A stretch of DNA of 64,000 bases from Bifidobacterium bombi DSM 19703 (GCF_000737845.1 NZ_ATLK01000002.1:62006-126005), one strand, 5' to 3'; shown: positions 44,437 to 55,125, counted from the stretch's first letter. Numbers and translations: made by a program. Notes: a model not told the origin generated them from the sequence alone.

Positions 44437-46107
44437 TCAGCCGAGCAGGCCGGCCAGGCCTCCGCCTAGGTTTGGTGGAAGATCGGGGCCGTCGCCATTC
44501 ACCATCGCGCCCATCGCTTGCTGGAATTCAGGCGGAAGTGCGTTGGGATTTGGTTTTTTCGCGAAGGCTGAACCGGAGTTGGCTCCGCCGTTGCCGCCTT
44601 TTCCGGAGAGCCTCTCACGCAAGGCCTTTTCCTCAGCTTCACGTTTCATTGGGTTGCCGGACTTGGACTTGCCTTTCTTGTTCTTCTTCCCGTTCCTGCC
44701 GCTTTTCCCGGCATTGCCGCCCATGAATGGGCCGCCGAATCCTGGGATTCCACCGGCCACCTTGTTGGTCATGCGTTTCATCATTTTAGACGCTTGTTCA
44801 AAGCGTTGCAGAAGACCGTTGACTGCGGAAACAGTGTTACCTGAACCGTAGGCAATGCGTGCCCGGCGTGATCCATCGATGATGTCGGGATTACGCCGTT
44901 CTTCTGGGGTCATGGAATTGATGATGGCCTCCGTGCGGTCCACCTCGCGCTCGTCGAATTGTTCGATTTGCTTGCGGTAGGCTCCCATGCCAGGTATCAT
45001 GCCAAGCAAGCTCTTCATGGACCCCAGCTTCCGAATTTGTTGCAGCTGTTCCATAAAATCGTCAAGACCATAAGTGCCTTTGGCCATTTTCTTGGCGGAT
45101 TCCATAGCCTGCTGCTCGTCGAATTCCTTCTGAGCCTGTTCGATCAGGGTGAGGATATCGCCCATGTCCAGGATACGCGAGGCCATACGGTCGGGGTGGA
45201 ACACCTCGAAATCCTTCAGCCCTTCGCCATTCGACGCAAAGAGAATCGGCTTGCCGGTTACGGATGCGACGGACAGTGCGGCGCCTCCTCGTGCGTCGCC
45301 GTCGAGCTTGGAGAGCACCACGCCGGTGAAATCCACGCCCTTGTCAAAGGCTTCCGCCGTCTTCACCGCATCCTGACCGATCATGGCGTCAATGACGAAG
45401 AGAATCTCATTGGGATTCACGGCATCGCGGATGTCACGGGCCTGAGCCATCAGTTTCTCGTCGACGCCCAAGCGGCCTGCGGTATCGATGATCACCGTAT
45501 CGTAAAGCTTCTGTCTGGCGTAGTCGATGGAGTTGCGAGCCACCTTGACCGGGTCTCCTGATGTCTGGCCCGGAGCATAGACCGCCTCGCCGCCGTCCGC
45601 ACCCACCCCGCGTTCGGGTGCATAGACCGGCACTCCCGCACGCTCACCGACCACTTCAAGCTGGGTCACCGCATTGGGGCGTTGCAGATCCGCTGCGACC
45701 AACAATGGCGTATGACCAGCGTCTTTGAGCCAAAAACCGAGTTTGCCCGCCAAGGTGGTCTTGCCTGCACCCTGCAAGCCCGCCAGCATGATGATCGTCG
45801 GAGGGTTTTTTGCGAAATTGAGGGGGCGGTCCACACCGGCGCCGAGTATGTTCGTCAACTCCTCATTGACGATTTTCACCACTTGCTGGGCGGGGTTGAG
45901 CGCCTCTGAGACTTCGGTGCCAAGCGCCCGCTCGCGGATGCGTGCGGTGAACGAGCGCACCACCTCCAATGCCACATCGGCATCAAGCAGGGCGCGACGA
46001 ATCTCGCGAATCGTGCCGTCGATGTCCGCTTCGGAAAGCTTACCTTTGCCGCGCAGATGCTTGAATGCATCTGAAAGCTTGTCTGTCAAAGAACTGAATG
46101 CTGCCAT
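44437..46107 (-). CDS. ffh: Signal recognition particle protein Ffh
   Basis: GTPase that binds signal sequences and SRP RNA and delivers ribosomes to FtsY. N domain (LTDKLSDAFKHLRGKGKLSE), G domain with the P loop GLQGAGKTTLAGKL (about residue 108), DTAGRLGVDEKLM and SKLDGDARGGAALS, then the Met-rich M domain (MKSLLGMIPGMG, RRARIAYGSGN). The C-terminus has a basic/Gly extension (GKNKKGKSKSGNPMK) and ends LGGGLAGLLG; 556 residues, a little long. ATG 46107. Its usual neighbours rpsP-trmD lie 7 kb away, separated by the surface-protein region. Confidence 0.96.
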   Translation of the reverse strand: MAAFSSLTDKLSDAFKHLRGKGKLSEADIDGTIREIRRALLDADVALEVVRSFTARIRERALGTEVSEALNPAQQVVKIVNEELTNILGAGVDRPLNFAKNPPTIIMLAGLQGAGKTTLAGKLGFWLKDAGHTPLLVAADLQRPNAVTQLEVVGERAGVPVYAPERGVGADGGEAVYAPGQTSGDPVKVARNSIDYARQKLYDTVIIDTAGRLGVDEKLMAQARDIRDAVNPNEILFVIDAMIGQDAVKTAEAFDKGVDFTGVVLSKLDGDARGGAALSVASVTGKPILFASNGEGLKDFEVFHPDRMASRILDMGDILTLIEQAQKEFDEQQAMESAKKMAKGTYGLDDFMEQLQQIRKLGSMKSLLGMIPGMGAYRKQIEQFDEREVDRTEAIINSMTPEERRNPDIIDGSRRARIAYGSGNTVSAVNGLLQRFEQASKMMKRMTNKVAGGIPGFGGPFMGGNAGKSGRNGKKNKKGKSKSGNPMKREAEEKALRERLSGKGGNGGANSGSAFAKKPNPNALPPEFQQAMGAMVNGDGPDLPPNLGGGLAGLLG

Positions 46108-46188
46108 AATATGTATAAGTCTACCGTCCGCATGGGAGAAATTGGACGGTTCCGCCTATGTGCGAGGGTTCGAGGAAGGGGGGCTTGC

Positions 46189-48036
46189 TTATTGCAGGCT
46201 CCATGTGGAGCCGTCCCGCCCGTCCTCGATGGTGATGCCCATAGCGGTCAGGCTGTTGCGGATGGTATCAGCGACGGCGAAATTCCGGGCTTTGCGTGCG
46301 GCCTCACGTGCCTTGAGCTGATGGCCGATCATCTTGTCCAGCAGCTTGTGTTCCGCTTCGGCATTGGAAGACTTGCCAGCCGAACCGTTCCGTCCTGCGG
46401 TCTCCGAGTCCATCCAAGGTTGCGCCAAGGGGTCGAGTCCTAAAACGTCGAGCATGGCTCTGACCATCAGCAGGTTCTTCGCCAGCTTGTCGGTGGCCTG
46501 TTTGCGCTGGGAATCGACGTGTTCCGCCTCTTCGGGCGAGTTTGGTTTCGTGGCCAGCGCCTGCGCGAATCCGCCGAGGGATTTGTTGCCTTCGCGAATC
46601 ATGGTGAAAATCGCGGCTATGGCTCCGGAGACATTGAAATCGTCGTTCATGGCGTTCACGAAGTCCTCAGGCAGTTCCGCGGCGTCGACATCGGTCACCT
46701 GTTCGCGGGTGGGCTGGCCTCCGAGCACCTCCCCGGCTCTTGCGATGAAGTTGCTGATGCGTTCATAAGCCGCCTGGGCCTCGGCAAGAGTCTGGTCGCC
46801 CCATTCGAGCATGGAGCGGTAATGCACGGATCCAAGCGCATAGCGCACCACCCAGGGGGAGTTCTGCGCAAGTACGGCCGGCACGGAAAGCCCGTTGCCG
46901 AGCGATTTGCTCATCTTCTCGCCTTTGGCCGTCACCCAGGCGGAGTGCATCCATACATTGGCAGTGCGCCAGCCGGCCGCACGGGTCTGGGCCATTTCGT
47001 TCTCATGATGGGGGAAACGCAGATCAAGCCCGCCTCCGTGAATGTCGAACATGTCGCCAAGGTAGCGATGGCTCATGGCAGAGCATTCGATGTGCCAGCC
47101 GGGACGGCCCTCTCCGAACGGCGTCTTCCAGCGGGCCGTGGAGGGATCGGTCGGCTTTGATGCCTTCCACAGGGCGAAATCCCTGGGGTCGCGCTTGTCG
47201 GGGGAATAGTCGGCGGGATCGATGGGGTTGTATTTGTCGTCGCCGGCTTTGTCGACGCTTGGCCCCATGACATCGGTGACCGTGCTGTCGGCATCCCAGG
47301 TCGCGTCGATGCGGCCGTCCGCGCCTGAGGAGGTGGAGGCGTTCTGCTTCTGCCCGGTGAGCTCCCCATAATGCGGCCAACTCGCCACGTCGAAGAACAC
47401 GTTGCCGGTCGGCCTGCCTTCTTCGTCGTAGACGACGTAAGCGTGGCCGGCATCGATGAGACGCTGAATCAGTTCCACCATTTCGTCGATGTGCCCGGTG
47501 GCCCTAGGCTCGTACGTAGGGGCCTGCACACCCAATGCCTCATAAGCGTGGGTAAACTCGCGCTCGTAAATATAGGCGCGTTCCCACCATTGCTGGCCCG
47601 CTGCCCGGGCTTTGTCGAGGATCTTGTCGTCGATGTCCGTCACGTTGCGGATGAAGGTGACCTTGAACCCGAGGCGTTCCATCCAACGGCGGATGATGTC
47701 GAACGCTACGGCGGCGCGTATGTGGCCGATGTGCGGCGAACTCTGCACCGTGGCACCGCATACATACATACCCACCCGACCAGGGAGAATCGGCTTGAAT
47801 ACTTCGACGCTGTGCGTGGCGGTGTTGTACACCCGTAGGTCTTTGGCAAGCGGGGCGACGGGTACCGGGTTTGTCTCATTCCGGAATGCTGGCGGCATGT
47901 CCGGATGTGCTTCATTCCTTCCACGGTCCGGATCGCCGGCCGCGTACCTGTCCAAGGTTGCCTGCCGCTCGGGGATGCCGGTCGTCTGACCAGTACGCAC
48001 ATCGTCGTCATTCCGCGGTTTTTCAGCATTTTCCAT
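46189..48036 (-). CDS. cysS: Cysteinyl-tRNA synthetase
   Basis: Class I synthetase charging tRNA-Cys. Zinc-binding [21 protein letters not shown] contains the HIGH motif; [26 protein letters not shown] and KMSKSLGNG follow. About 615 residues from ATG 48036, against the usual 460-520: there is a polar N-terminal extension of about 60 residues and an insert ([20 protein letters not shown] and on) before the second zinc-ligand region. The frame stays open to 48186. No SD is visible at either start, so the N-terminus is uncertain; the enzyme call is firm. Confidence 0.94.
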   Translation of the reverse strand: MENAEKPRNDDDVRTGQTTGIPERQATLDRYAAGDPDRGRNEAHPDMPPAFRNETNPVPVAPLAKDLRVYNTATHSVEVFKPILPGRVGMYVCGATVQSSPHIGHIRAAVAFDIIRRWMERLGFKVTFIRNVTDIDDKILDKARAAGQQWWERAYIYEREFTHAYEALGVQAPTYEPRATGHIDEMVELIQRLIDAGHAYVVYDEEGRPTGNVFFDVASWPHYGELTGQKQNASTSSGADGRIDATWDADSTVTDVMGPSVDKAGDDKYNPIDPADYSPDKRDPRDFALWKASKPTDPSTARWKTPFGEGRPGWHIECSAMSHRYLGDMFDIHGGGLDLRFPHHENEMAQTRAAGWRTANVWMHSAWVTAKGEKMSKSLGNGLSVPAVLAQNSPWVVRYALGSVHYRSMLEWGDQTLAEAQAAYERISNFIARAGEVLGGQPTREQVTDVDAAELPEDFVNAMNDDFNVSGAIAAIFTMIREGNKSLGGFAQALATKPNSPEEAEHVDSQRKQATDKLAKNLLMVRAMLDVLGLDPLAQPWMDSETAGRNGSAGKSSNAEAEHKLLDKMIGHQLKAREAARKARNFAVADTIRNSLTAMGITIEDGRDGSTWSLQ

Positions 48037-48265
48037 AAGCTTGATTCTATGCGATTTGTCTGACAAGGACAGCGCTGGACTCGGATTCTCGATGTCTCCG
48101 TTATGATGCGGATTGGCTGCATGGCATTTTCGATAGGAGTTTGGCTCTGAAACAGTCATGTCTATACCCACTATCATCATCGACAACCAATACGCTTTGT
48201 GGCATCAGCCCGTGCGGCTGCGAGACATCACCACAAGCTGCGTATGCAAAGAATAAAGGAATTCC

Positions 48266-49804
48266 ATGTCGTTCCTGTCACAGGATCAACTTCAAGAACA
48301 ATGTTCCACCAAGACTGCGGACGAGGACGCCCATCAGGCGTCAGTCGACCGGAGCGCCATCAAACCGAGAGGTGCAGGCCATCCTTCGAGCCGGACGAAA
48401 CGGTCCGGTGATGATTCTCCGGACGCGCAAAACCATATTCCAGGCAAAGTATTTCTTGCCTTCGTAGCCTCCGGTCTGCTTTCATTGAGCGGTGTAGTGG
48501 TGGAAACCGCAACGAACATCATCTTCCCGACCTTGATGCACGAATTTCACATCAGCACCGACACCGTGCAGTGGATGACCACAATCTACCTTCTCGTAGT
48601 CTCCGTGGTGGTTCCGCTGAGTGTGACGCTCAAGGCTAGATTCACCTCCAAATCGCTGTTCGTCACTGCGAACCTATGTTTTCTCACGGGTCTCATCATA
48701 GATATTGTGGCCTCGAACTTCGCTCTGTTGCTGGCCGGCAGAGCGTTGCAAGGGTTCGGTGCGGGCATAGCTCTGCCTCTCATGTTCAATATCATTCTTG
48801 AAGAGGTCCCGCCAGAAAAAATAGGCATGATGATGGGCTGCGGCACTCTCATCACAGCAATAGCGCCGGCCATTGGCCCCACATTCGGCGGTGTTGTGGT
48901 ATCGTCCGTGGGCTGGCGGTACATCTTCGTTCTGCTGGTACCCATCATTCTCGTTTCATTGGTGATGGGGGTATACGGCATTGAGCAACTCGGTGAGGTA
49001 AGCGACGTTCCGTTCGATGTTCTCGGCATTGGCCTTATCATTTTAACCTTTGCCGGCCTCATCATCGGTTTCGGTTCCATGTCTTCTGCGAGGTTCATGA
49101 GTTTGAAGGTCGCAGGTGCCTTGGTCGTCGGCTTTGTGGCGCTTGCCTTGTTCGTCATGCGCCAGTTGCGTGTGGATGCGCCGATGCTGGATGTCCGTTT
49201 GTTGCGCGACCGGTGTTTGAGCGGCTACATGATTGCATTCTTTCTGTTCCAATGTGCTATGTTGGGGCTCGACCTTGTACTTCCCAATTACATCCAGCTG
49301 GTCAATCATTCCTCGGCCCTCGTCGCCGGACTGTGCCTGCTTCCAGGTGCCTTGCTCGGAGCGGTTTTTGCGCCGCTGAGTGGCCGTATCCTTGATGTCT
49401 TCGGGCCTAAGCCGCCTTTACTTGCCGGTCCCCTGTTATCGCTTGCGGCGATGGCGTCGTTGCTCGTTCTGAACGGTCGCCTGAGCGACGGTGCGATTTG
49501 CTGGTTGTACGTGCTGTACATGCTCGGTATGGGGTTGAGTTCAGGTAACATCATGACCACGGGCCTGCAAAGGCTCGATGGTAGCGCCCGGACGATGGGT
49601 AATTCGTTTTTCAATACCGCACAGCAGTTCGCGGGGGCAGTGGGTACGTCGCTGAGTGCCACATTGCTTGCCGCAGGTCAGGCAGGAGCCTCCGAACTTT
49701 CGTCTGGTACGGTGCGTGGCGCGTCGTTCGCCTTCATCGTGCTTATCGTAGTGCTTGGCGTTCAGTATCTGGACTTGATCAGGACCGTGTTCCGGACGAA
49801 CTAG
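48266..49804 (+). CDS. MFS transporter (DHA2 type)
   Basis: A 512-residue drug/H+ antiporter-like exporter. A polar N-terminus of about 55 residues precedes 14 predicted membrane segments; typical are WMTTIYLLVVSVVVPLS, the loop FTSKSLFVTANL, LLAGRALQGFGAGIALPLMF (motif C-like) and ALVAGLCLLPGALLGAVFAPLSGRI. It is the intact relative of the broken gene at 4781. ATG 48266 follows AAAGGAATTCC. Exports an unknown compound; no regulator gene adjoins it. Confidence 0.9.
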   Translation: MSFLSQDQLQEQCSTKTADEDAHQASVDRSAIKPRGAGHPSSRTKRSGDDSPDAQNHIPGKVFLAFVASGLLSLSGVVVETATNIIFPTLMHEFHISTDTVQWMTTIYLLVVSVVVPLSVTLKARFTSKSLFVTANLCFLTGLIIDIVASNFALLLAGRALQGFGAGIALPLMFNIILEEVPPEKIGMMMGCGTLITAIAPAIGPTFGGVVVSSVGWRYIFVLLVPIILVSLVMGVYGIEQLGEVSDVPFDVLGIGLIILTFAGLIIGFGSMSSARFMSLKVAGALVVGFVALALFVMRQLRVDAPMLDVRLLRDRCLSGYMIAFFLFQCAMLGLDLVLPNYIQLVNHSSALVAGLCLLPGALLGAVFAPLSGRILDVFGPKPPLLAGPLLSLAAMASLLVLNGRLSDGAICWLYVLYMLGMGLSSGNIMTTGLQRLDGSARTMGNSFFNTAQQFAGAVGTSLSATLLAAGQAGASELSSGTVRGASFAFIVLIVVLGVQYLDLIRTVFRTN

Positions 49805-50075
49805 TGTCGAGACTGAATCCGAAAACGTTGTGCGATTCCAAATGTACACTGCCATAATTCGGCATGGCCGATTGTGGGATGGGGTCCTGATTAACGAATC
49901 TTGATTCGTGGTGTCGACACGGTCAGCGGTATCATGGGCGCGGTTTCTTCGCATACCTGGTCACGTGTGTGATCCCAATCGACTCGATGCATATTGTTCG
50001 AGGATTTCATCCGCCGCATCCATGGGATTATGTTTCACGCGTCGGCGTGGCGAACATGAGTGGCATAATGGATAT

Positions 50076-50795
50076 ATGACATTGTCGAAAGCGCTGATTG
50101 TGCAACATGTGCCGTGGGAGAAGCCTGGGAGGATTCTGGATAGCTTCGATGATTGCGGACTCGCCTCGCAGACCATCAACATCCTGGAAAACGGCAAGTC
50201 CGAGATCCCCGATATTGCGGATATCAGTGGTTTGGTCATCATGGGTGGCCCGATGGGGGCGTTGGATGTGGGCACCTATCCGGGTCTCAGGATCGAGGCA
50301 AAGCTGGTGCGTAAGGCCGTAAGGGCCGAGATTCCGGTGCTTGGCGTGTGTTTGGGTCATCAGATCATCGCAACCGCGCTCGGAGGGGAATTAGAGCATG
50401 GCAAGCGTCAGGAAATAGGCTTCGCGCCGATTACCAAGGTGGGGTCGCACGAGTATTTCTCAATGTGGGACAAGCAGTTGCAGGTTCTGCACTGGCATGG
50501 CGACAAGGTGACCCTCCCGGAAGGTGCACAGTTGCTTGCCAGTTCATCTGATACCGAAAATCAGGCGTTCGTGTACAAGACGGCATTGGGAATGCAATTC
50601 CACATGGAGGTCACAGCCGCCCTGCTCGAGGAATGGCTGAGCGAACCCAGGATGACGGAGGGCCTCAAGAAGTCGCAGGTCAAAAAGATTCGTGAGGACT
50701 ATGAGCGCTATGTTCCGGGAATGCAGGCGTTGGCCGATCAGGTTTTCGGATCCTTCGCGGCTCGGTGTAAAACATATGCTCAAGCGGAGGAATAG
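50076..50795 (+). CDS. Class I glutamine amidotransferase-like protein
   Basis: A 239-residue stand-alone GATase1 domain of the GuaA type. Catalytic triad: Cys in PVLGVCLGHQIIA (about residue 90), His and Glu in MQFHMEVTA (about residues 175-177). VIMGGPMGALD is also typical. Such free-standing proteins in bacteria include gamma-glutamyl hydrolase-like and GMP-synthase-like amidotransferases with unknown partners; no synthetase gene is next to it. ATG 50076 is preferred over upstream in-frame starts because homology begins at ALIVQHVPWEKPG. Confidence 0.87.
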   Translation: MTLSKALIVQHVPWEKPGRILDSFDDCGLASQTINILENGKSEIPDIADISGLVIMGGPMGALDVGTYPGLRIEAKLVRKAVRAEIPVLGVCLGHQIIATALGGELEHGKRQEIGFAPITKVGSHEYFSMWDKQLQVLHWHGDKVTLPEGAQLLASSSDTENQAFVYKTALGMQFHMEVTAALLEEWLSEPRMTEGLKKSQVKKIREDYERYVPGMQALADQVFGSFAARCKTYAQAEE

Positions 50796-50954
50796 GAAGG
50801 GTTGAAGAACGGAGGTGACGGCATTCGTTCCCATCCGCATCGGTCTTTCCCATGTGCCATTCGTTCGTTTCAGTAGACCCAATCAGAGAGTCGTCACATT
50901 ATGCCGGTCCGTAAGTCGTGCCGTAAGGACGTGTGGTGCCAGTTTCCGGCGTGC

Positions 50955-50982
50955 CTGGTCCCCGTCGATTGGCAGGGACCAG
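50955..50982 (+). terminator. Hairpin downstream of the amidotransferase gene
   Basis: CTGGTCCC pairs perfectly with GGGACCAG around a 12-base loop. No T tract, but it lies between convergent genes. Confidence 0.45.
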
Positions 50983-51012
50983 ATGAGATTCTTATGCGGT
51001 TGCCGCCAGTGT

Positions 51013-51098
51013 TGTTTTCCGATGCGGCTTAACCGCGGCAACGGTCATTCAACAGCACTCCCTTGTTTCCGCAGGCGATGTTTTCCGATGCGGCTTAA
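51013..51098. repeat. 20-bp direct repeat flanking 46 bases
   Basis: TGTTTTCCGATGCGGCTTAA occurs at 51013-51032 and 51079-51098. The second copy overlaps the stop codon of the msrAB gene, which suggests that the first copy arose by duplication of the gene's end. Confidence 0.85.
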
Positions 51099-52114
51099 TC
51101 CTGAGTTCGGCCGGATGCCGCCTCCTGCCGGTGCCTTTCGGGTTGTGTCTCGGGGAGTGTCTTTCCGGAGAGTTCGGGAATGAACCGTTCGTAACCCAGC
51201 TCGGCCATACGCTCCAAAGGTATGAAACGCAGGGAAGCCGAATTCATGCAGTAGCGTAGCCCTCCGCGATCGGCAGGTCCGTCATCGAAGACGTGACCCA
51301 GGTGGATCCGTGTGTTTGCGGTGCGGATTTCGATCCGTGGGCGTCCTGGCAGGGTGGTGTCACGGTGCTCGGTGAGCGATGAACCCGCAATCGGCCTGGA
51401 GAACGCCGGCCACCCGCATCCCGAGTCGAATTTATCGGTTGAAAGGAACAACGGCTCGCCACTGACTACGTCCACGTAGATGCCTGGTTTGAAGTTCCGG
51501 TCATATTCATTGGTGAAGGGTCGCTCGGTGGCGGCGTGCTGCGTCACTTGGTACTGTTCTGGTGTGAGTGCGAAGACACGGTCGATGTCCTTGCGCCGTT
51601 GGGCGACGTTCATGATTTTCGATACCGGAATATGGCAGTACCCACCGGGATTCTTGCCGAGATAGTCTTGGTGATATTCCTCTGCCGGGAAGAAGTTGTT
51701 CAGTTCCTCCACCGATACAACGGGTTCGCGGCTTTCGAGGTAAGCCAGCCGCTGCCTCGCCTCCGTGAAGGTCATTCGCTGGCGTTCATCGGTGAAGAAC
51801 ATGCCACTGCGGTACTGCCTGCCCATGTCATTGCCCTGTCTGTTCAAGCTGAACGGGTCGATGACGTCTAGGAACAGCAGTGTCAATGTGTTCAGGCTTA
51901 CCCTGTTCGGGTCATAGGTCACTTCCACTGTTTCCGCGGCATCCGTGACACCGGAACATACTTCTTCGTAGCTCGGGTTGCTTCGTTGTGATTGGGCGTA
52001 TCCGACCCGGGTGTTGGTCACTCCGTCGATGCCCTGCATGTATCGTTCGATTCCCCAGAAGCACCCTCCGGCGAAATAGGCTGTCCCTTGCTGTGTTTCC
52101 GATTGATCCGTCAT
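51095..52114 (-). CDS. msrAB: Peptide methionine sulfoxide reductase MsrA-MsrB fusion
   Basis: Repairs both epimers of methionine sulfoxide. The MsrA domain comes first ([14 protein letters not shown] with the catalytic Cys near residue 18; [14 protein letters not shown]), then MsrB from about residue 190 ([36 protein letters not shown], catalytic Cys in [11 protein letters not shown]). The zinc-binding CxxC pairs of some MsrB are absent, as in PilB-type enzymes. 339 residues, no signal peptide, so cytoplasmic. Its presence fits oxidative stress from the pyruvate oxidase of this genome, though the genes are not linked. ATG 52114 follows an AGGAG-like site. Confidence 0.94.
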   Translation of the reverse strand: MTDQSETQQGTAYFAGGCFWGIERYMQGIDGVTNTRVGYAQSQRSNPSYEEVCSGVTDAAETVEVTYDPNRVSLNTLTLLFLDVIDPFSLNRQGNDMGRQYRSGMFFTDERQRMTFTEARQRLAYLESREPVVSVEELNNFFPAEEYHQDYLGKNPGGYCHIPVSKIMNVAQRRKDIDRVFALTPEQYQVTQHAATERPFTNEYDRNFKPGIYVDVVSGEPLFLSTDKFDSGCGWPAFSRPIAGSSLTEHRDTTLPGRPRIEIRTANTRIHLGHVFDDGPADRGGLRYCMNSASLRFIPLERMAELGYERFIPELSGKTLPETQPERHRQEAASGRTQD

Positions 52115-52642
52115 AATACGCTCCTGTGTCTGGTCAGTACGCCGGTTGGCGCAGTCGAATCCAGTCTTGGCTGCGTGTTGGTCCTGCGTGATGAACCCTG
52201 TGCTCAGAGTATGCCATATCGCGGCTTATAGAGCCAGCGTTCTTCACTTTGGGGAATAAAGATCTCGGTTAGGATGCCATCCTAGTCCATACCCTGTGGA
52301 TCTGCATTGAACATGGTCAACGGACAACGTAGGGTTATGCCATATTTCGGAGAGGCTGTACCATATTGAGTCCCGCCATGGTTGCGCAGGCGTTTGCCAG
52401 GTGGGTTGACTTCGCGCGGAAACGGTCTTGAATGCCTCTGATCCCGGCACTGGTTTCGGGCATCGTAAAGGGATGAGCTTTCGGCCGCAATTGTCGATGT
52501 CTTAGCTTGTTATTTGGTTTCCATGTCAATAATATTGAGTATGCTAGGGCGCGATAATGACGATAACTCTGCCGGTGTTCCATACTATGACTATGGAGGG
52601 ATAAGGTTTCGCCAGGTGGGGTTTTACTACTAGGGAAGTGCG
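52115..52642. other. Spacer upstream of the femX-like gene
   Basis: About 530 bases between divergent genes. A small palindrome TAGGATGCCATCCTA lies near 52269. The last 150 bases are AT-richer and probably hold the promoter of the next gene. No gene or RNA is recognised. Confidence 0.4.
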
Positions 52643-53917
52643 ATGCTCACTTTTAAAGAACTCGACGAGTCAACATTCGAGGCATTCGCGAGCCGTTGTC
52701 CGGAAGGTTCCTTCTGGCAGTCGGCGCCGATGATTCGGGTTCTTAAGCGTCAGCCGGGACGGATTGTTCGAACCGTGGGGTTGGAGGATGGCAACGCGCA
52801 GGTGGTCGCAGCAGCGCTTCTGGTCGGGGACAAGGTGCATATGGGATATCAATTCCGTGTGGTCCATGGTTATCTTGTCGATTTTTCTGACAAAGACCTC
52901 GTGGCATTGATGACGAAGGAAATCATTTCGTATGTTCGTCGGCTTGGGGGATTGTATCTGGTGCTTTCCCCTAACGTCGTCAATGAGACGATTCAGACAA
53001 GGAACGGGGAAAAGGTTTCGTCGCATGAGCACCATCCCGAGGCTGTCGGGGTTCTTGAAGATCTCGGTTTCGTTCATCAGCCGTTTTCCAAACGCATGTC
53101 CGGTGATAGCGAACCGGAATGGCAATACGTTAAATACCTGGATGGGATAGCCGATACCGAGGGGTTGCGCAAATCGTTCGATTTGAGGGCTCGTCAGCGA
53201 ATCCGCAAAAGTCAGTCATACGGGGTCGAGTTGCACCAGGCCAGTCCTGAAGAGTTGCCCGAGTTCACCAAGATTACCCAGGAGACGGCTGAGCGGTTGC
53301 ATTTCCAAGGCAAGAGCCTTGATTATTATCAGAAATGCATGGAGGCGTACGGTGATGACGCCCGGTTCGTCATGGCCACGGTGAATCTGCCGCATTACAA
53401 GGCGTATTTGCAGGAGCGGGTCCGGAAATTGGGTCAGGAAGCCACGGAACTGCGTGAGAAGCTGGCTTCGATTGACGATGATGAGAAGAATCGAAGAAGA
53501 AAGCTGAATAATTCTTTGAAGACCGTCAATTCCCAGCTAGAACGGACCGAGCGAATGGTGGATGAGGCCGACCGTTTCCGTAAGGAGGCCGACGGCGACG
53601 TCATCTTATTGTCGGCAGCGTTGTTCCTGATCAGGCCCCAGGAGATCGTCTACCTCGAATCCGGCACTTACGATACCTACCGTACTTTCGATTCGCCGTA
53701 TCTGATTTTGGACTCCATGATGAGGCTCGCGGTTGAAAAAGGAATTCCCAAATTTAATTTCTACGGTGTCTCAGGATGCTTCGACGGCAGTGATGGGGTG
53801 TTGAAGTTCAAGGAAGCGTTCCAAGGTGAGGTGGAGCAGTTGGTCGGCAATTTCGTCAAGCCCGTCCGACCTTTGAGATACAAGCTATACAAGGCCTTGA
53901 AGGCCATTGTGCGGTAG
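52643..53917 (+). CDS. FemAB/MurM-family peptidoglycan bridge aminoacyltransferase
   Basis: Adds amino acids from aminoacyl-tRNA to the stem-peptide lysine or ornithine of lipid II. The 424-residue protein begins FKELDESTFEAFASRCPEGSFWQS, typical of FemABX, has two GNAT-like halves, and an antiparallel coiled-coil arm at about residues 250-315 (QERVRKLGQEATELREKL then KTVNSQLERTERMVDEA) inserted in the second half. SGTYDTYRTFDSPYLILD and FNFYGVSGCF are family blocks. Works at the inner face of the membrane. ATG 52643; no strong SD, GGGAAG nearby. The amino acid added cannot be told. Confidence 0.9.
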   Translation: MLTFKELDESTFEAFASRCPEGSFWQSAPMIRVLKRQPGRIVRTVGLEDGNAQVVAAALLVGDKVHMGYQFRVVHGYLVDFSDKDLVALMTKEIISYVRRLGGLYLVLSPNVVNETIQTRNGEKVSSHEHHPEAVGVLEDLGFVHQPFSKRMSGDSEPEWQYVKYLDGIADTEGLRKSFDLRARQRIRKSQSYGVELHQASPEELPEFTKITQETAERLHFQGKSLDYYQKCMEAYGDDARFVMATVNLPHYKAYLQERVRKLGQEATELREKLASIDDDEKNRRRKLNNSLKTVNSQLERTERMVDEADRFRKEADGDVILLSAALFLIRPQEIVYLESGTYDTYRTFDSPYLILDSMMRLAVEKGIPKFNFYGVSGCFDGSDGVLKFKEAFQGEVEQLVGNFVKPVRPLRYKLYKALKAIVR

Positions 53918-54117
53918 AGCTTTCGGTTTATACCCTGCACCTGTGATTCGGAAGTAAAACGCGGGTGCTGACTATTATCCATCGGTTCAGGATTGTTGCA
54001 GAGCCGTTCCGATGGCTTGTTCAAAGGTGGGTTAGAGTGGGCGCGGCCTTGGAAGACAGGGTTCGTCAATGTCGGTGCATCAAGACTCTCCGTGGAATTA
54101 ATTCGGAATGTGTACTG

Positions 54118-54123
54118 TATAAT
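54118..54123 (+). promoter_or_regulatory. Possible -10 box of the DUF4190-type gene
   Basis: A consensus TATAAT about 46 bases before the chosen start. The -35 at the right distance (GAATTA) is poor. Confidence 0.35.
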
Positions 54124-54168
54124 TTAACCTGTCGTTTATTGGAAACACATTAAGTGTGGGGAGAACCA

Positions 54169-55101
54169 GTGAAAACACAAAATGACGAAGCCGTCAATGG
54201 ATCGGGTCAAGGATGGACGGGCAATGCTGACGCCAATCCTCAACAGTATACGGGTGCGCCCATTTTTTCCAAAGGCAATGAAGGTGGTCAGCAGTCCTCT
54301 ACGGGAGTGCCTCCGACAATGCCACCGGCGTATCCTGCAGGAGGCTATGAGAATCAGGAACCTGGCAACATGCCGAATATGGCACCTCAATATCAGCAGC
54401 CCCAAAAGAAATATCTGGGCATGGCGATTGCGGCTTTTGTCGTGTCGTTCTTCTCTGGTTTGATCGGCCTGATCATCGCCATCATGGCACAGGTCAAGTT
54501 GAGCAAAGAGAAGGGCCGGTACAAGGGGCAGGGGCTGAACATTGCCGCGTTCGTGATTTCGGGAATCAACCTGGTCTTGTCCATCATCCTGTCCGTGGCT
54601 TTCACTTCCGGTGTGTTGCAAGGAACCCGTGAGGCGCTGGAGGGTTCGGCGGCTTCGTCCTCCCAGACCCGAAGCCACCATGATGCGCACTCCGAACGTA
54701 GTAAGGACCAGGGCGCCGATTCCGGTAAGGCCGATAGCCAAAGTGCTGGCAGGTATGCCGACGTTCAGGCGTGGGTGGACGCGCATCCGGAGAATTTCAA
54801 GGACTTTCATGATGCGGACGGCCAGCTGACCAGCAAGGTGACCGGTCAGGGAAATGACACACTGATGATTGACATGACCACCCAGGCTGATTTCAATGGG
54901 CAAATCGATGATGCCACCAAGGCGAAGATCGACGAGCAGATGGGGAAGGCCGTTTCCATCATGGTTCCGGCCATAGAGCAGGACGTGATTCAGCTGCGCG
55001 CTGCAGGGTTTCCCAATGCGGTGGCCAAAGTGGTCGTACACATAGGTTCCACGTACTCATATAACGCAACAGTGGACGATAAAGGCATGGTCCAGTCGTG
55101 A
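54169..55101 (+). CDS. DUF4190/DUF4854-type membrane protein
   Basis: About 310 residues. The N-terminal 80 residues are Gln/Gly/Pro-rich and low in complexity; then two membrane segments (MAIAAFVVSFFSGLIGLIIAIM and LNIAAFVISGINLVLSIILS) joined by the basic loop KLSKEKGRYKGQG, which is the DUF4190 arrangement. After a Ser-rich linker, an outer domain starts YADVQAWVDAHPENF and resembles DUF4854 domains of Gram-positive bacteria. Function unknown; likely an envelope protein. GTG 54169 follows GGGGAG at seven bases; an in-frame GTG at 54154 is less likely. A strong terminator follows. Confidence 0.78.
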   Translation: MKTQNDEAVNGSGQGWTGNADANPQQYTGAPIFSKGNEGGQQSSTGVPPTMPPAYPAGGYENQEPGNMPNMAPQYQQPQKKYLGMAIAAFVVSFFSGLIGLIIAIMAQVKLSKEKGRYKGQGLNIAAFVISGINLVLSIILSVAFTSGVLQGTREALEGSAASSSQTRSHHDAHSERSKDQGADSGKADSQSAGRYADVQAWVDAHPENFKDFHDADGQLTSKVTGQGNDTLMIDMTTQADFNGQIDDATKAKIDEQMGKAVSIMVPAIEQDVIQLRAAGFPNAVAKVVVHIGSTYSYNATVDDKGMVQS

Positions 55102-55125
55102 TGTGGGTTTGGTAAACGTGATGCG

